Assembly (NCBI GenBank): GCA_044226365.1
Contig: JBGAHE010000003.1
Location: 1 to 64,000 of the forward strand
DNA from: JALHNI01 sp044226365
GTDB lineage: Bacteria > Acidobacteriota > Terriglobia > Bryobacterales > Bryobacteraceae
Length of the DNA stretch: 64,000 bases
Direction of reading: 5' to 3'
In this document: positions 16,408-25,129 of the stretch, piece after piece
Numbering within the stretch: position 1 is the stretch's first letter
Layout: each line of letters starts with the position of its first letter
Translations under genes and position numbers: made by a program
The notes under the pieces: generated by a model
Database searches by the model: none
Told to the model about the DNA's origin: nothing
What the model saw: only the letters and a program-made list of their open reading frames with translations

Positions 16408-17058
16408 ATGCGCGTCTGGATCGCCGGAGCGACGGGTCTCACGGGAAATGCGCTGCTGAGTCAGGTGCTGCGGGAGCCGCGCTTCGATCGGGTGGTGGCG
16501 TTCGTCCGGAAGCCGCTGCAGATCGTCGATCCGAAGCTGACGGAACAGCCAGCCGAGTTCGAGCGGTTGCGAGAGATCAACCCCGGCTTTGTGGATGTGG
16601 CGTTCTGCTGCCTGGGCACGACGATCAAGAAGGCGGGTTCCGAGGCAGCTTTTCGACGGGTGGATCACGACTACGTGCTGGCATTTGCGCAGGCGGCGAA
16701 GGCGCACGGGGCGTCGCACGTGGGGGTGGTCAGCTCGACCAATGCCGATCCCCAATCGCGCGTGTTCTATAGCCGGGTGAAGGGGGAGACGGAGCGGGAC
16801 TTACAGGCTTTGGGATTGCCGTCGCTCGCGATCTACCGGCCGTCGCTGTTGCTGGGGGATCGTCCGGAGCAGCGCACCGGGGAGAACGTGGCGGCGGTGG
16901 TGCTGCCGTTGCTGTCGCCACTATTGTTTGGGCCGTTCAAGAAGTATCGGCCAATTCGGGGGGCGACGGTGGCGCGAGCGATGTGGCGAAAGGCGCTGGA
17001 GGGGCAACCGGGCGTGGCGATTTACGAGTCCGATGCGATCGAGGAGATGGGGAAATGA
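16408..17058 (+). CDS. NAD(P)-binding Rossmann oxidoreductase (HTATIP2-like)
   Basis: The 216-residue product begins with the nucleotide-binding motif GATGLTGNALL and has VVSSTNADP and a YSRVKGETE segment with the Tyr-x3-Lys pair of atypical short-chain dehydrogenases. It resembles the HTATIP2/SDR_a5 group. No substrate can be inferred. It starts immediately after the stop of the DUF1501 gene and overlaps the epimerase gene by four bases, so it belongs to the five-gene operon. Confidence 0.8.
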   Translation: MRVWIAGATGLTGNALLSQVLREPRFDRVVAFVRKPLQIVDPKLTEQPAEFERLREINPGFVDVAFCCLGTTIKKAGSEAAFRRVDHDYVLAFAQAAKAHGASHVGVVSSTNADPQSRVFYSRVKGETERDLQALGLPSLAIYRPSLLLGDRPEQRTGENVAAVVLPLLSPLLFGPFKKYRPIRGATVARAMWRKALEGQPGVAIYESDAIEEMGK

Positions 17059-18143
17059 AGCGGGCGGAGCGGTATCGCCGGGAGCTACTTGAGCAGGTGA
17101 TTCCGTTTTGGATGCGGAATTCGGTGGACGCGGAGCACGGGGGCTTTTGGACGTGCCTGGACCGCGAGGGCAAGCTCTACGACGATCGCAAATATGTGTG
17201 GATGAATGGGCGCCAGGTGTGGACGCTCTCGAAGCTGTATCAGAAGGTGGAGCCGCGGGAGGAATGGCTCGCGGCGGCGAGAGCAGGGGCAGAGTTTCTG
17301 CGGCGGCATGTGTATGACGAGCAGGGCCGTTGCTACTTTGCCTTGACACGAGACGGTCGTCCGGCGGGGTATCAGCGCAAACCGTATGGCGCGGCGTTCG
17401 TGATGCTGGGTCTGCTGGAATTGAGCAAAGTGACCGGCGATGAAGCGATGCGCGCGGAAGCCGTATCGCTTTACGAGCGGATTCAAGGTTGGATCGCCGA
17501 CCCGGCATCGTTGGGACGGCCGCAGTACGGGCCGCCGGCCAGCCAGTTAGCCGATATTTACGTCCTCTGCTTCATGGCGCAGGAACTGGGCGAGGTGGCG
17601 ATGCAGCAACGCTGCCTGGAGCTGGTGAAGGCGCACGAGGTGCGTGGCGTGCTGATGGAGACGGTGGCGCCGCAGACGACGCCCGAAGGGCGGCTCTTCT
17701 GCCCGGGGAGTTCGTTCGAGCTGGCTTGGATTCTGTTGCGGGCGGATCCCTCGCCACAGATGGAGCAATGGCTGCTGGAGGTGATCGCGCAGACGATGAC
17801 CTATTGGGACAACGGCTTTCCCTACTTTGTGGACATGGAGGGCAAACCGACTTTTCAGCTCGAACACTCGCAACGTTTGTGGTGGGTGCATGTGGAAGCG
17901 CTGGTGGCGTTGGCGCAGGCTTACGACCGCACGCGCGACGAGCGGTGGCTGCGATGGTTCGATCAAGTGGATGCGTGGACGTGGAGACATTTTCGCGATC
18001 CGGAGTACGGGGAGTGGTTCGGTTATCTGGATAAGAACGGGCAAACCGAATTGACGGCGAAGGGGAATCATTACAAGGGCTGCTTCCACATCCCCCGGGC
18101 CCTGCTGTATTGCGCGGAGATGCTGGAACGTCATGATCTCTAG
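17055..18143 (+). CDS. N-acylglucosamine 2-epimerase family protein
   Basis: The 362-residue product is all-helical with the AGE (renin-binding protein) pattern: RYVWMNGRQVW-like segment near 49-58, a CPGSSFELAW segment near 215 and QLEHSQRLWWVHVEAL near 270-285. AGE enzymes interconvert N-acetylglucosamine and N-acetylmannosamine, and relatives act on mannose or cellobiose. I chose ATG 17055, inside the upstream TGA, because it matches the family start and has a purine-rich GAGGAG ahead; the frame is open further upstream without support. It overlaps the sulfatase gene by 11 bases. No signal peptide is seen, so it is probably cytoplasmic. Confidence 0.85.
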   Translation: MKRAERYRRELLEQVIPFWMRNSVDAEHGGFWTCLDREGKLYDDRKYVWMNGRQVWTLSKLYQKVEPREEWLAAARAGAEFLRRHVYDEQGRCYFALTRDGRPAGYQRKPYGAAFVMLGLLELSKVTGDEAMRAEAVSLYERIQGWIADPASLGRPQYGPPASQLADIYVLCFMAQELGEVAMQQRCLELVKAHEVRGVLMETVAPQTTPEGRLFCPGSSFELAWILLRADPSPQMEQWLLEVIAQTMTYWDNGFPYFVDMEGKPTFQLEHSQRLWWVHVEALVALAQAYDRTRDERWLRWFDQVDAWTWRHFRDPEYGEWFGYLDKNGQTELTAKGNHYKGCFHIPRALLYCAEMLERHDL

Positions 18144-19422
18144 ACGGCAAGTGCTGCTGAGCGTGGCCCCAGGGGCCAAGCCGAATCTGGTGTTGATTCT
18201 GGCGGATCAGCAGCACTGGCGGGCGGCAGGCTTCATGGACCCGTTCTTCACGACGCCGCACCTGGATGCGCTGGCGCGGGAGTCGACCGTGTTCGAAGAG
18301 GCTTACTGCACGACGCCGCAGTGTTCCCCGAGCCGTTCGTCGATCTTTACGGGCTGGTATCCGTCGCGGACGGGAGTTTACGGCAACATCGGAGCACTCG
18401 GCGGCCAACCGTTGAAGCAGGAGACCGTGGGGCCGATGCTGCAGCGGGGCGGCTATCGGACCGGATACTTCGGCAAATGGCATCTGGGAAATGATCCGGC
18501 GGGCAATACAGGTTGGCACGAGCGGTTCACCGAGGAGAAGGACGAACTGGCGGTGGAGAAGGCGTTGGCGTTTCTCAAGAGCCCGGGACCGGTGGCGCTG
18601 GTGGTATCGCTGCTCGATCCCCACCATGTGTACGACTATCGGCCGGGACGTCCGCGCGAGCGGGCTCCGCTGCCCAAGAGCTGGCACGAGGAGCAGTTTG
18701 CGAATAAGCCGCCGATTCAACGGCAGTTCATGACCGAGGATCAGGGCAAGGTGATCTGGGACCGGCCGCAAGAAGCGTGGGAGGCGTACCGCGAGTTCTA
18801 TCGGGAGAAGGTGCGCGTTTACGATGAGCAAGTCGGACGGGTAATCGGGCGGCTGCGGGAGACAGGCCTGCTGAACCGTAGTGTGGTCATCGTGTCGGCC
18901 GATCATGGCGACATGGACACGCATCACAAGCTGATCTTCAAGGGTCCGTTTCTGTATGACCAGATGGTGCGGGTGCCGCTGCTGGTGAGGGCGCCGGGTG
19001 GCCTGGCGCGACGGGTCCGCAACTATCAGGCGGTGAATGTGGACATCACGCCAACCCTGCTGGACTATGCGGGGCTGCCGGTACCGGAGATGCAGGGGCG
19101 GTCTTTACGGCCAGTGGTGGAGGGGCGGCGCGCGGCGGACCGGGAGTTCGTGGTGAGCGAGTACTACAGCAAGCAGAACTGGGCCAACCCGATGCGGATG
19201 CTGCGCACGCGCGAGTACAAGTACAACCTGCATCAGCATTGGGGCGAGGAGTTGTACGACTTGCGGACGGATCCGCAGGAGTTGCACAACATCGCCGGCG
19301 CACCGGGGGCGCAGAAGACGAAGCGGAAGTTGCGGGCGCAACTGGAGAAGTGGATGACGGAGTGGCGCGATCCGTTTGCGTCGCTGCGGGTGACGGATCG
19401 CGCCGGGAAACCGCTGCAGTAA
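18133..19422 (+). CDS. type I sulfatase
   Basis: The 429-residue product has the sulfatase signature CSPSR at residues 64-68, where Cys 64 would be converted to formylglycine. It also has the N-terminal metal site LILADQQH, GYFGKWHLG near 112 and SADHGD near 255. A short possible export leader (MISRRQVLLSVAP) is present, followed directly by the catalytic fold. Family members remove sulfate esters from glycans or other organics. It is the last gene of the operon and starts 11 bases before the epimerase gene ends. Its TAA abuts the end of the convergent fabG gene. A separate activating enzyme for formylglycine is not visible in this window. Confidence 0.9.
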   Translation: MISRRQVLLSVAPGAKPNLVLILADQQHWRAAGFMDPFFTTPHLDALARESTVFEEAYCTTPQCSPSRSSIFTGWYPSRTGVYGNIGALGGQPLKQETVGPMLQRGGYRTGYFGKWHLGNDPAGNTGWHERFTEEKDELAVEKALAFLKSPGPVALVVSLLDPHHVYDYRPGRPRERAPLPKSWHEEQFANKPPIQRQFMTEDQGKVIWDRPQEAWEAYREFYREKVRVYDEQVGRVIGRLRETGLLNRSVVIVSADHGDMDTHHKLIFKGPFLYDQMVRVPLLVRAPGGLARRVRNYQAVNVDITPTLLDYAGLPVPEMQGRSLRPVVEGRRAADREFVVSEYYSKQNWANPMRMLRTREYKYNLHQHWGEELYDLRTDPQELHNIAGAPGAQKTKRKLRAQLEKWMTEWRDPFASLRVTDRAGKPLQ

Positions 19423-20157
19423 CTACATATACATGCCACCGTTTACGTCGAGGACGTGACCAGTGATGTAGCCGGCTTCTTCGCTGGCGAGGAACCGGAC
19501 GGCGGCAGCGATGTCCTCGGGCTTGCCAAGGCGCTTCAAGGGAATGCTGCCCAAGAGCTTGGCCTTGAGATCGTCCGAAAGGACGTGGGTCATGTCGGTT
19601 TCGATAAAGCCGGGCGCGATGGCGTTGGCGGTGACGTTCCGGCTGGCGAGCTCCTGGGCGAGGGTCTTGGTGAGGCCAATCAAGCCAGCTTTTGAGGCCA
19701 CATAGTTCGCCTGGCCCGCGTTGCCGGTTTCGCCCACGATGCTCGAGATGTTGATGATGCGGCCCCAGCGGGCCTTCAACATGCTTTGCATGGCCTGCTG
19801 GCAGCAGGTGAAGGCGCCGGTGAGGTTGGTTTGAATGACGGTGTCCCAATCGGCGGAGCTCATGCGGAGAGCGAGGCCGTCTTTGGTGATGCCGGCGTTG
19901 TTGACCAGGATGGTGACGGGGCCGAAGTCCTTTTGGGCGCGGGTGAAGGCTTCGACGATGGAGTCGCGGGAGCCGAGGTCGATGGGTTGGACGAAGACAG
20001 TGGCGCCGGTGGCGCGGAGTTCTTCGGCGAAGGCCTCCAACTGTTCGACGTTGCGGGCGGCGATCACGAGTTTGTGGCCGGCGGCGGCGAGAGCGGCGGC
20101 GGAGGCGCGACCAATGCCGCGGCTGGCGCCAGTGACGAAGGCAATACGTTCAGACAT
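19423..20157 (-). CDS. fabG: 3-oxoacyl-[acyl-carrier-protein] reductase FabG
   Basis: The 244-residue product is a classical short-chain dehydrogenase. It has the cofactor motif TGASRGIGRA (9-18), NNAG (86-89) and the catalytic Ser 139, Tyr 152 and Lys 156 (YVASK). The C-terminal GHVLDVNGGMYM is typical of FabG. It reduces 3-oxoacyl-ACP in fatty-acid synthesis. The length is normal. It stands divergent from ubiD, away from any other fab gene, so assignment to a related acyl-CoA reductase cannot be excluded. Confidence 0.88.
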   Translation of the reverse strand: MSERIAFVTGASRGIGRASAAALAAAGHKLVIAARNVEQLEAFAEELRATGATVFVQPIDLGSRDSIVEAFTRAQKDFGPVTILVNNAGITKDGLALRMSSADWDTVIQTNLTGAFTCCQQAMQSMLKARWGRIINISSIVGETGNAGQANYVASKAGLIGLTKTLAQELASRNVTANAIAPGFIETDMTHVLSDDLKAKLLGSIPLKRLGKPEDIAAAVRFLASEEAGYITGHVLDVNGGMYM

Positions 20158-20179
20158 CTATACGATGATAAAGGCAGGA

Positions 20180-21631
20180 ATGCCATACCAAGATTTGCGC
20201 GAGTTCATCGCCGCCCTCGAAGCGGCCGGCGAGTTGAAGCGCATCGCCTTCGAAGTTGACCCGAAGCTCGAGATTACGGAGTTTGCCGACCGGGCCGTGA
20301 AAGCCGGAGGGCCGGCGCTGTTGTTCGAGAAACCGAAAGGTTCGCAGGTACCGGTGCTGGTGAATGCGTTCGCGAGCGATCGCCGGATGGAGATCGCACT
20401 CGGCGTGGAGAACGTGCAGCAACTGGCTGACCGGATTACCGAGTTCATGGAAATGAAGATGCCGGAAGGCATCATGGGCAAGCTGAAGATGCTGCCGAAG
20501 CTGGCCGAAGTGGGAGCGTTCTTTCCGAAGGTGGTGACCAGCGCGCCGTGCCAGGAAGTGGTGAAGCGCGAAGGCTTTTCGCTGCGGGATCTGCCGGTGC
20601 TAACGACGTGGCCGCAAGACGGCGGACCTTACATTACCTTGCCGATGGTGTTCACGAAGAATCCGAAGAACGGCAAGCGCAACTGCGGCATGTACCGCAT
20701 GCAGGTGTACGACGAGCGGACGACGGGCATGCATTGGCAGAAGCATAAGCAGGGGGCGGAGCACTTTCGCCGGTTGCAGGCCGAGGGCAAGCAGCCGGGG
20801 ATGGAAGTGGCGGTGGCGATCGGGGCTGACCCGGCGACGATGTACTCGGCGATTCTGCCACTGCCGCCGGATCTGGACGAGATGATGGTGGCCGGCTTTT
20901 TGCGCAATAAACCGGTGGAGATGGTGAAGTGCGTGACGGTGGATCTGGAGGTACCGGCGCAAAGCGAGTACGTGCTGGAAGGCTACGTCAATCTGGATGA
21001 GCTGCGGCGGGAGGGTCCGTTTGGCGACCATACGGGCTTCTATTCGCTCGAAGACGACTACCCCGTGTTTCATGTGAAGTGCATCACGCAGCGGAAGAAT
21101 CCGATTTACGCGACGACGATCGTGGGGCCGCCGCCGATGGAAGACTTCTACATGGGCAAGGCGATCGAGCGGATCTTCATGCCGATGCTGCGGATGACGA
21201 TTCCGGAGATTCATGACATGTGCATGCCGGCCGAGGGTGTGTTTCATAACCTGATGCTGGTGTCGATCAAGAAGAGCTATCCGATGCAGGCGCGGAAAGT
21301 GATGCACGCGATCTGGGGACTGGGACAGGCGATGTTCACCAAGTGCATTGTCGTGGTGGACGATGACGTGGACGTGCGGAACGTGAGCGAAGTGGCGTGG
21401 AAGGTGTTGAACAACATTGACCCGCAGCGGGACATCGAGTTCGTGCTGGGGCCGATCGATTCGCTGGATCATGCGTCGCGGATGCCGAACTGGGGATCGA
21501 AGATGGGCATCGATGCGACGAAGAAGGGGCCGGAGGAAGGCTTTACACGGCGGTGGCCGGACGTGATGACGATGAGCCCGGAGGTGAAGGCTCGCGTGGA
21601 CGCGATGTGGAAACAGGCAGGATTGAAGTAG
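20180..21631 (+). CDS. ubiD: UbiD family (prenylated-FMN-dependent) decarboxylase
   Basis: The 483-residue product matches UbiD decarboxylases, which use prenylated FMN to decarboxylate aromatic acids such as polyprenyl-hydroxybenzoate in quinone synthesis. Visible features are the start MPYQDLREFIAALEAAGEL, the segment EGPFGDHTGFYS near residue 275 with the conserved Glu, and PEIHDMCMPAEGVFHN near 345. I chose ATG 20180, which fits the family start; an in-frame ATG at 20165 would add five residues. The short divergent gap to fabG leaves little promoter space. No ubiX gene is visible in the window. A tRNA-His gene follows. Confidence 0.88.
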   Translation: MPYQDLREFIAALEAAGELKRIAFEVDPKLEITEFADRAVKAGGPALLFEKPKGSQVPVLVNAFASDRRMEIALGVENVQQLADRITEFMEMKMPEGIMGKLKMLPKLAEVGAFFPKVVTSAPCQEVVKREGFSLRDLPVLTTWPQDGGPYITLPMVFTKNPKNGKRNCGMYRMQVYDERTTGMHWQKHKQGAEHFRRLQAEGKQPGMEVAVAIGADPATMYSAILPLPPDLDEMMVAGFLRNKPVEMVKCVTVDLEVPAQSEYVLEGYVNLDELRREGPFGDHTGFYSLEDDYPVFHVKCITQRKNPIYATTIVGPPPMEDFYMGKAIERIFMPMLRMTIPEIHDMCMPAEGVFHNLMLVSIKKSYPMQARKVMHAIWGLGQAMFTKCIVVVDDDVDVRNVSEVAWKVLNNIDPQRDIEFVLGPIDSLDHASRMPNWGSKMGIDATKKGPEEGFTRRWPDVMTMSPEVKARVDAMWKQAGLK

Positions 21632-21643
21632 TACACTAAAGGC

Positions 21644-21720
21644 GGTGCCCTTAGCTCAGTCGGTAGAGCGCCGGATTGTGATTCCGGATGTCGCGGGTTC
21701 AAGTCCCGTAGGGCACCCCA
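21644..21720 (+). tRNA. tRNA-His (anticodon GTG)
   Basis: A full cloverleaf can be folded. The acceptor stem GTGCCCT (21645-21651) pairs with AGGGCAC (21710-21716), and the anticodon stem CCGGA/TCCGG encloses the loop TTGTGAT with anticodon GTG at 21678-21680. The T arm contains GGGTTCAAGTCCC. The extra G at 21644 can pair with the discriminator C at 21717, the hallmark of tRNA-His. The CCA end is encoded. Confidence 0.97.
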
Positions 21721-21774
21721 ATCCCACCCAGTAATTCGTTTCAAAAGCCCGCCGATTTTACCGATATCGGCAGT

Positions 21775-23232
21775 ATGTGCAAACGACGCCGCGTCTACGC
21801 GGCCATCGCAGCGGCGCTGGTGCTGCAGAGTCTTCCGGCTTTCAGCCAAACGCCACAACCCAAGATTATTCCCCAGTTTACGGTCGCTCCACCGGTGGTG
21901 CCGGCGGGCAAGACGGCTGATGTCCAGTTGACCTGGACCAACGCGAATCAGACCGCGCTCGAGAAGCTCATGGCTGGGGATTCTTTCGTTTTCTCCTTTC
22001 CGATCAACGGAGTTTTAGTTGATTCGGTGAAACCCAACGTGCTGCTGGGTTCCGACAAGATGAACCCGAACGACTGGACGGTGACGCTCGACAAAGAGCG
22101 CAACGAAGTGAAGATGACGTACAACGGGCCGACCGTGCCGCTGGGCCCGACGGAGTCCGTGACGGCGAATCTGACCGCGCAGTTCTTAAAGCCTACTTCG
22201 GGACAGGTGTACATGACGCCTTCCGACATGAACCGTTATGGTTCCCCGGTGCCGGTGGGCACGAACGTGTCGGCCGTGGAGTTCCCGGTCGGCGTACCGG
22301 GGCCGCAGGGTCCGGTGGGGCCGGCAGGACCGGCAGGGCCGCAGGGTCCGATGGGACCGGCTGGGCCGATGTCGACGGTACCTGGTCCCGTGGGGCCGGC
22401 GGGTCCGATGGGCAATGACGGGCCGCAAGGCCCTCCGGGGCAGCCGGGCGCGGCAGGTCCGGCGGGCGCGGCAGGTCCGGCGGGCGTTCCGGGACCGGCG
22501 GGGCTCCAGGGACCGGCAGGATTGCCGGGACTCGCCGGCTTGCCTGGGCCGCCCGGCATACCGGGCGCTCCTGGGATCCCAGGGCCGATGGGACCGGTGG
22601 GTCCGGCGGGGCTCAATGGCGCAGACGGGCAACCAGGCCCACAGGGTCCGATGGGACCCATGGGGCCGATTGGGATCGGGTTGCCGGGGCCGATGGGTCC
22701 GATCGGTCCGATTGGTCCGATGGGTCCCCAGGGTCCGATCGGGCCACAAGGCCCTCCCGGTATCGTCTTGGGCGGTGCCCGGGTGGAGTATCCGAGCCAG
22801 GGAACGGTGGAGGTGTTGCGTCATTTCACTGCCGCAGCGAAGCGAGGGCCGACCGAGCAAGCACAGACGACCTATCTGAGCCTGAGTGGGGCACGCGATA
22901 CGGTGACGAAGGAAGAAGGCGGCCAGCCCAGCGACGTCGCGTTGCGGATTCCGAGCGCGTGTTCGCTGGTGGGCTTCACGGTGACGACCGATGGCGGGGC
23001 GCAGTATGCCTCCCGCAGCTTGACGCTGCTGAAGGGCGCGACCCCGGCCACGATGGAACCGACGGAGCTGGCCTGCCGGCTGGACGCTCCGGCCAACCGC
23101 TGCTCCTCCGATGCGCTGGTGCAGGTAGCCAACGACGAGTACATCGCGCTCGAAGAACGCACGGAAAGCGCCAATCCCACGACACTTCGTTACTTCGTGA
23201 CGCTGCAGTGCGGCGCGAAAGTGAAGAAGTAA
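21775..23232 (+). CDS. secreted collagen-like (Gly-X-Y repeat) protein
   Basis: The 485-residue product has a signal peptide ending near LPAFS (about residue 24). An N-terminal globular domain of about 145 residues follows, then a collagen-like region from about 172 to 331 with roughly 50 Gly-X-Y triplets rich in Pro, Ala and Met and only brief breaks. The C-terminal domain of about 150 residues contains three Cys. This trimerising fibre flanked by folded heads resembles bacterial collagen-like surface proteins. No lipobox or cell-anchor motif is visible. It follows the tRNA gene and converges on the DUF1080 gene with a 6-base gap. Confidence 0.85.
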   Translation: MCKRRRVYAAIAAALVLQSLPAFSQTPQPKIIPQFTVAPPVVPAGKTADVQLTWTNANQTALEKLMAGDSFVFSFPINGVLVDSVKPNVLLGSDKMNPNDWTVTLDKERNEVKMTYNGPTVPLGPTESVTANLTAQFLKPTSGQVYMTPSDMNRYGSPVPVGTNVSAVEFPVGVPGPQGPVGPAGPAGPQGPMGPAGPMSTVPGPVGPAGPMGNDGPQGPPGQPGAAGPAGAAGPAGVPGPAGLQGPAGLPGLAGLPGPPGIPGAPGIPGPMGPVGPAGLNGADGQPGPQGPMGPMGPIGIGLPGPMGPIGPIGPMGPQGPIGPQGPPGIVLGGARVEYPSQGTVEVLRHFTAAAKRGPTEQAQTTYLSLSGARDTVTKEEGGQPSDVALRIPSACSLVGFTVTTDGGAQYASRSLTLLKGATPATMEPTELACRLDAPANRCSSDALVQVANDEYIALEERTESANPTTLRYFVTLQCGAKVKK

Positions 23233-23238
23233 GGCAGC

Positions 23239-24024
23239 CTAGCGCAACTTGGGCATTTTGCTGAGAGGGCGCAGTTCCACGCGCCGGAAGTAGATCTCGG
23301 CTCCTTCGCTCTGGAGCTGGATCTTGCCGGCGCGGTGGGACGAATTGTAACCGTGGATGACGACCTTGCCATTGACCACGTAGGTGATTTTGTCTCCCAG
23401 CGCGAAGATTTCCTGGCGGTTCCATTTCCCCATGGGGGCCTCGACGTCTTCGGTACCACGAAAGTCTTTGACGTCCTTCCACAGGCGGGACCGGCCATAC
23501 CAGTTGAAGCGGCCGCTGTCCTTGGTGACGGCCTTGCCGTCCTGCTGCCAATAAACTTCCTTGCCGTCCTGCACCGTGTTGACCGTCAGCGTGGGTTTGT
23601 TCTTACCGCCCACGAGGATGATGTCGCCCGCGCCGCCTTCGATGATTTGCGACTCGATCGATTCGAGCCAGGTGCGGTTATAGGCGCCGTCTTCGCCGAC
23701 GCCGTGAATGAGTATGCCGGAGTCGCGAGCGGCATTGACCCGCGGGGGAAGCGTTTTACCGCCCCAACGCCACTCGACGATCAAGTGGTAATCCTTATAA
23801 GCCTGCTTGGTGGCGATGCCACCCCAATCTTCACCCGATACATGAATCTGTCCGTTCTCGACGGTGAAGACTTTTTTGGGGTCTTCGTATTGGGTGTCGC
23901 GCAGCCACGTGTACCAGCCATCGAGATTCTGGCCATTGAATAGCGCGATCTTCTTGGCCGGCGCGATGGCTTCTTGTGCGCTCAGGCAGGAGGCCAGCAG
24001 GAAAAGGGGACCCAAAAACTTCAC
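23239..24024 (-). CDS. secreted DUF1080 (3-keto-disaccharide hydrolase) domain protein
   Basis: The 261-residue product has a signal peptide (MKFLGPLFLLASCLSAQ) and a single DUF1080 domain, with the LFNGQNLDGW signature at residues about 28-37 and a concanavalin-like beta-sandwich to the end. The domain family is annotated as 3-keto-glycoside hydrolase and is abundant in Solibacter-type genomes. A Cys at residue 13 lies within the leader, but the context is not a clear lipobox. It is divergent from the lipoprotein gene at 24051, with 26 bases between the starts. Confidence 0.87.
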   Translation of the reverse strand: MKFLGPLFLLASCLSAQEAIAPAKKIALFNGQNLDGWYTWLRDTQYEDPKKVFTVENGQIHVSGEDWGGIATKQAYKDYHLIVEWRWGGKTLPPRVNAARDSGILIHGVGEDGAYNRTWLESIESQIIEGGAGDIILVGGKNKPTLTVNTVQDGKEVYWQQDGKAVTKDSGRFNWYGRSRLWKDVKDFRGTEDVEAPMGKWNRQEIFALGDKITYVVNGKVVIHGYNSSHRAGKIQLQSEGAEIYFRRVELRPLSKMPKLR

Positions 24025-24050
24025 GAAAGCAGTGTCGCATACTGTTCTCT

Positions 24051-24527
24051 ATGGTTGACCGGCGATTTGTGCTCCTTGGACCCGCAGCATGGTGGCTGAG
24101 TTCGTGCGGAAGTGAACCGCCCAAAGTGGCGGAGAAACCGAAGGTGAACCCGGCGCCGCCGCCGACCGACGAGGGGCGCAAGTTCCCCGCGACAGACCTG
24201 GTGAGCGTCTCGATCGTGAAGACGCAATTGCTGGGCAAGGACTTCATGCCAGGCGGAAATCTGGGCGAGTATCAACGCGGCCAGCAGAAGTATCGCTTGT
24301 TTCTCGTGAAGGCCTTCACGCCAGACCGCGCCGCCATTCTGTTGCTGGATCTGAAGAATCACTTGCAGAATGCGAAGTTCGTCCCGCTGTTCGGCGGCTA
24401 CTACGGCATGGACGGCACCACGCCCGTGTTCACGTTCACGAAGCATTCCTATCTGCTGGGAATTGTGGGGCTGGAAGAGAAGGACGCCGATCCGGTGGCG
24501 CGCGCGTTTGCCGGAAAGATCGCCTGA
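24051..24527 (+). CDS. hypothetical lipoprotein
   Basis: I chose ATG 24051 (158 residues) because it gives a normal lipoprotein leader: MVDRRFVLLGPAAWWLSSC, with lipobox LSSC and Cys at 19. A Pro-rich linker follows (about residues 30-45), then a domain of about 110 residues of mixed alpha/beta character that I do not recognise. It overlaps the next gene by one base (TGATG), so the two are coupled. The frame is open upstream of 24051 through the DUF1080 start region, but without support. Confidence 0.65.
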   Translation: MVDRRFVLLGPAAWWLSSCGSEPPKVAEKPKVNPAPPPTDEGRKFPATDLVSVSIVKTQLLGKDFMPGGNLGEYQRGQQKYRLFLVKAFTPDRAAILLLDLKNHLQNAKFVPLFGGYYGMDGTTPVFTFTKHSYLLGIVGLEEKDADPVARAFAGKIA

Positions 24528-25129
24528 TGTGGACGCGGGCGGAGCAAGCTTTGTTCCGCCGGTGCCGCACGCCGGAAAAGATTCAGCAGTTCCTGGACGA
24601 GGAAATCGCCTATAACAAAGAGCCCGACGGCGTGACGTGCTATTCGCCGAGGCTGGTGCTGCGCAAGGGCGTGGGCCATTGCATGGAAGGCGCGATGCTG
24701 GCCGCGGCAGCGCTGCGCTTCCACGGCCATCCGCCGCTGTTGATCGATCTGACGGCGGTGCGGGACGACGATCATGTGCTGGCGGTGTTTCGCGAGCGCG
24801 GGCTATGGGGCGCGATGGCGAAATCGAACTACACGGGCCTGCGGTTTCGCACGCCGGTGTATCGCACACTGCGCGAGTTGGCGCTGAGTTACTTCGACCA
24901 CTACTACAACGAGCGAGGCGAGAAGACGTTGCGGGGCTATTCGCCGCGGCCGGTGAACTTGAAGCGATTTGACCGGGTGGGATGGATGTGGCGCGAAGAC
25001 GATCCCTGGGAGGTGGCGGAGTATCTGACGACGATTGCGCATGTACCACTGGTGCCTGCGGATATGCGGAGGCGTTACATGGATCGGCGGTCGTTTGAAG
25101 CCGGGCGGTACGGGCGGGTGGAGAGCTAG
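24527..25129 (+). CDS. transglutaminase-like cysteine protein
   Basis: The 200-residue product has the Cys-His arrangement of a transglutaminase-like fold: GHCMEGAMLAAAALR places Cys at 52 at a helix start, and DDDHVLAV places His at 83. An Asp or Asn third residue cannot be fixed. Bacterial members act as peptidases or amidases or have unknown roles. There is no signal peptide. It starts within the stop codon of the lipoprotein gene. Its TAG overlaps the stop of the convergent DUF6702 gene (shared CTAG at 25126-25129). Confidence 0.65.
   Translation: MWTRAEQALFRRCRTPEKIQQFLDEEIAYNKEPDGVTCYSPRLVLRKGVGHCMEGAMLAAAALRFHGHPPLLIDLTAVRDDDHVLAVFRERGLWGAMAKSNYTGLRFRTPVYRTLRELALSYFDHYYNERGEKTLRGYSPRPVNLKRFDRVGWMWREDDPWEVAEYLTTIAHVPLVPADMRRRYMDRRSFEAGRYGRVES

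Noticed and set aside
17572..18927. 451-codon open frame on the minus strand
   Set aside because: It is antisense to the epimerase and sulfatase genes, and the translation is Pro/Arg/Ala-rich without a recognisable domain.
22288..22770. repetitive DNA suggesting a CRISPR array or minisatellite
   Set aside because: The repeats are 9-base Gly-X-Y codon units inside a signal-peptide-bearing gene; there are no spacers of constant length.
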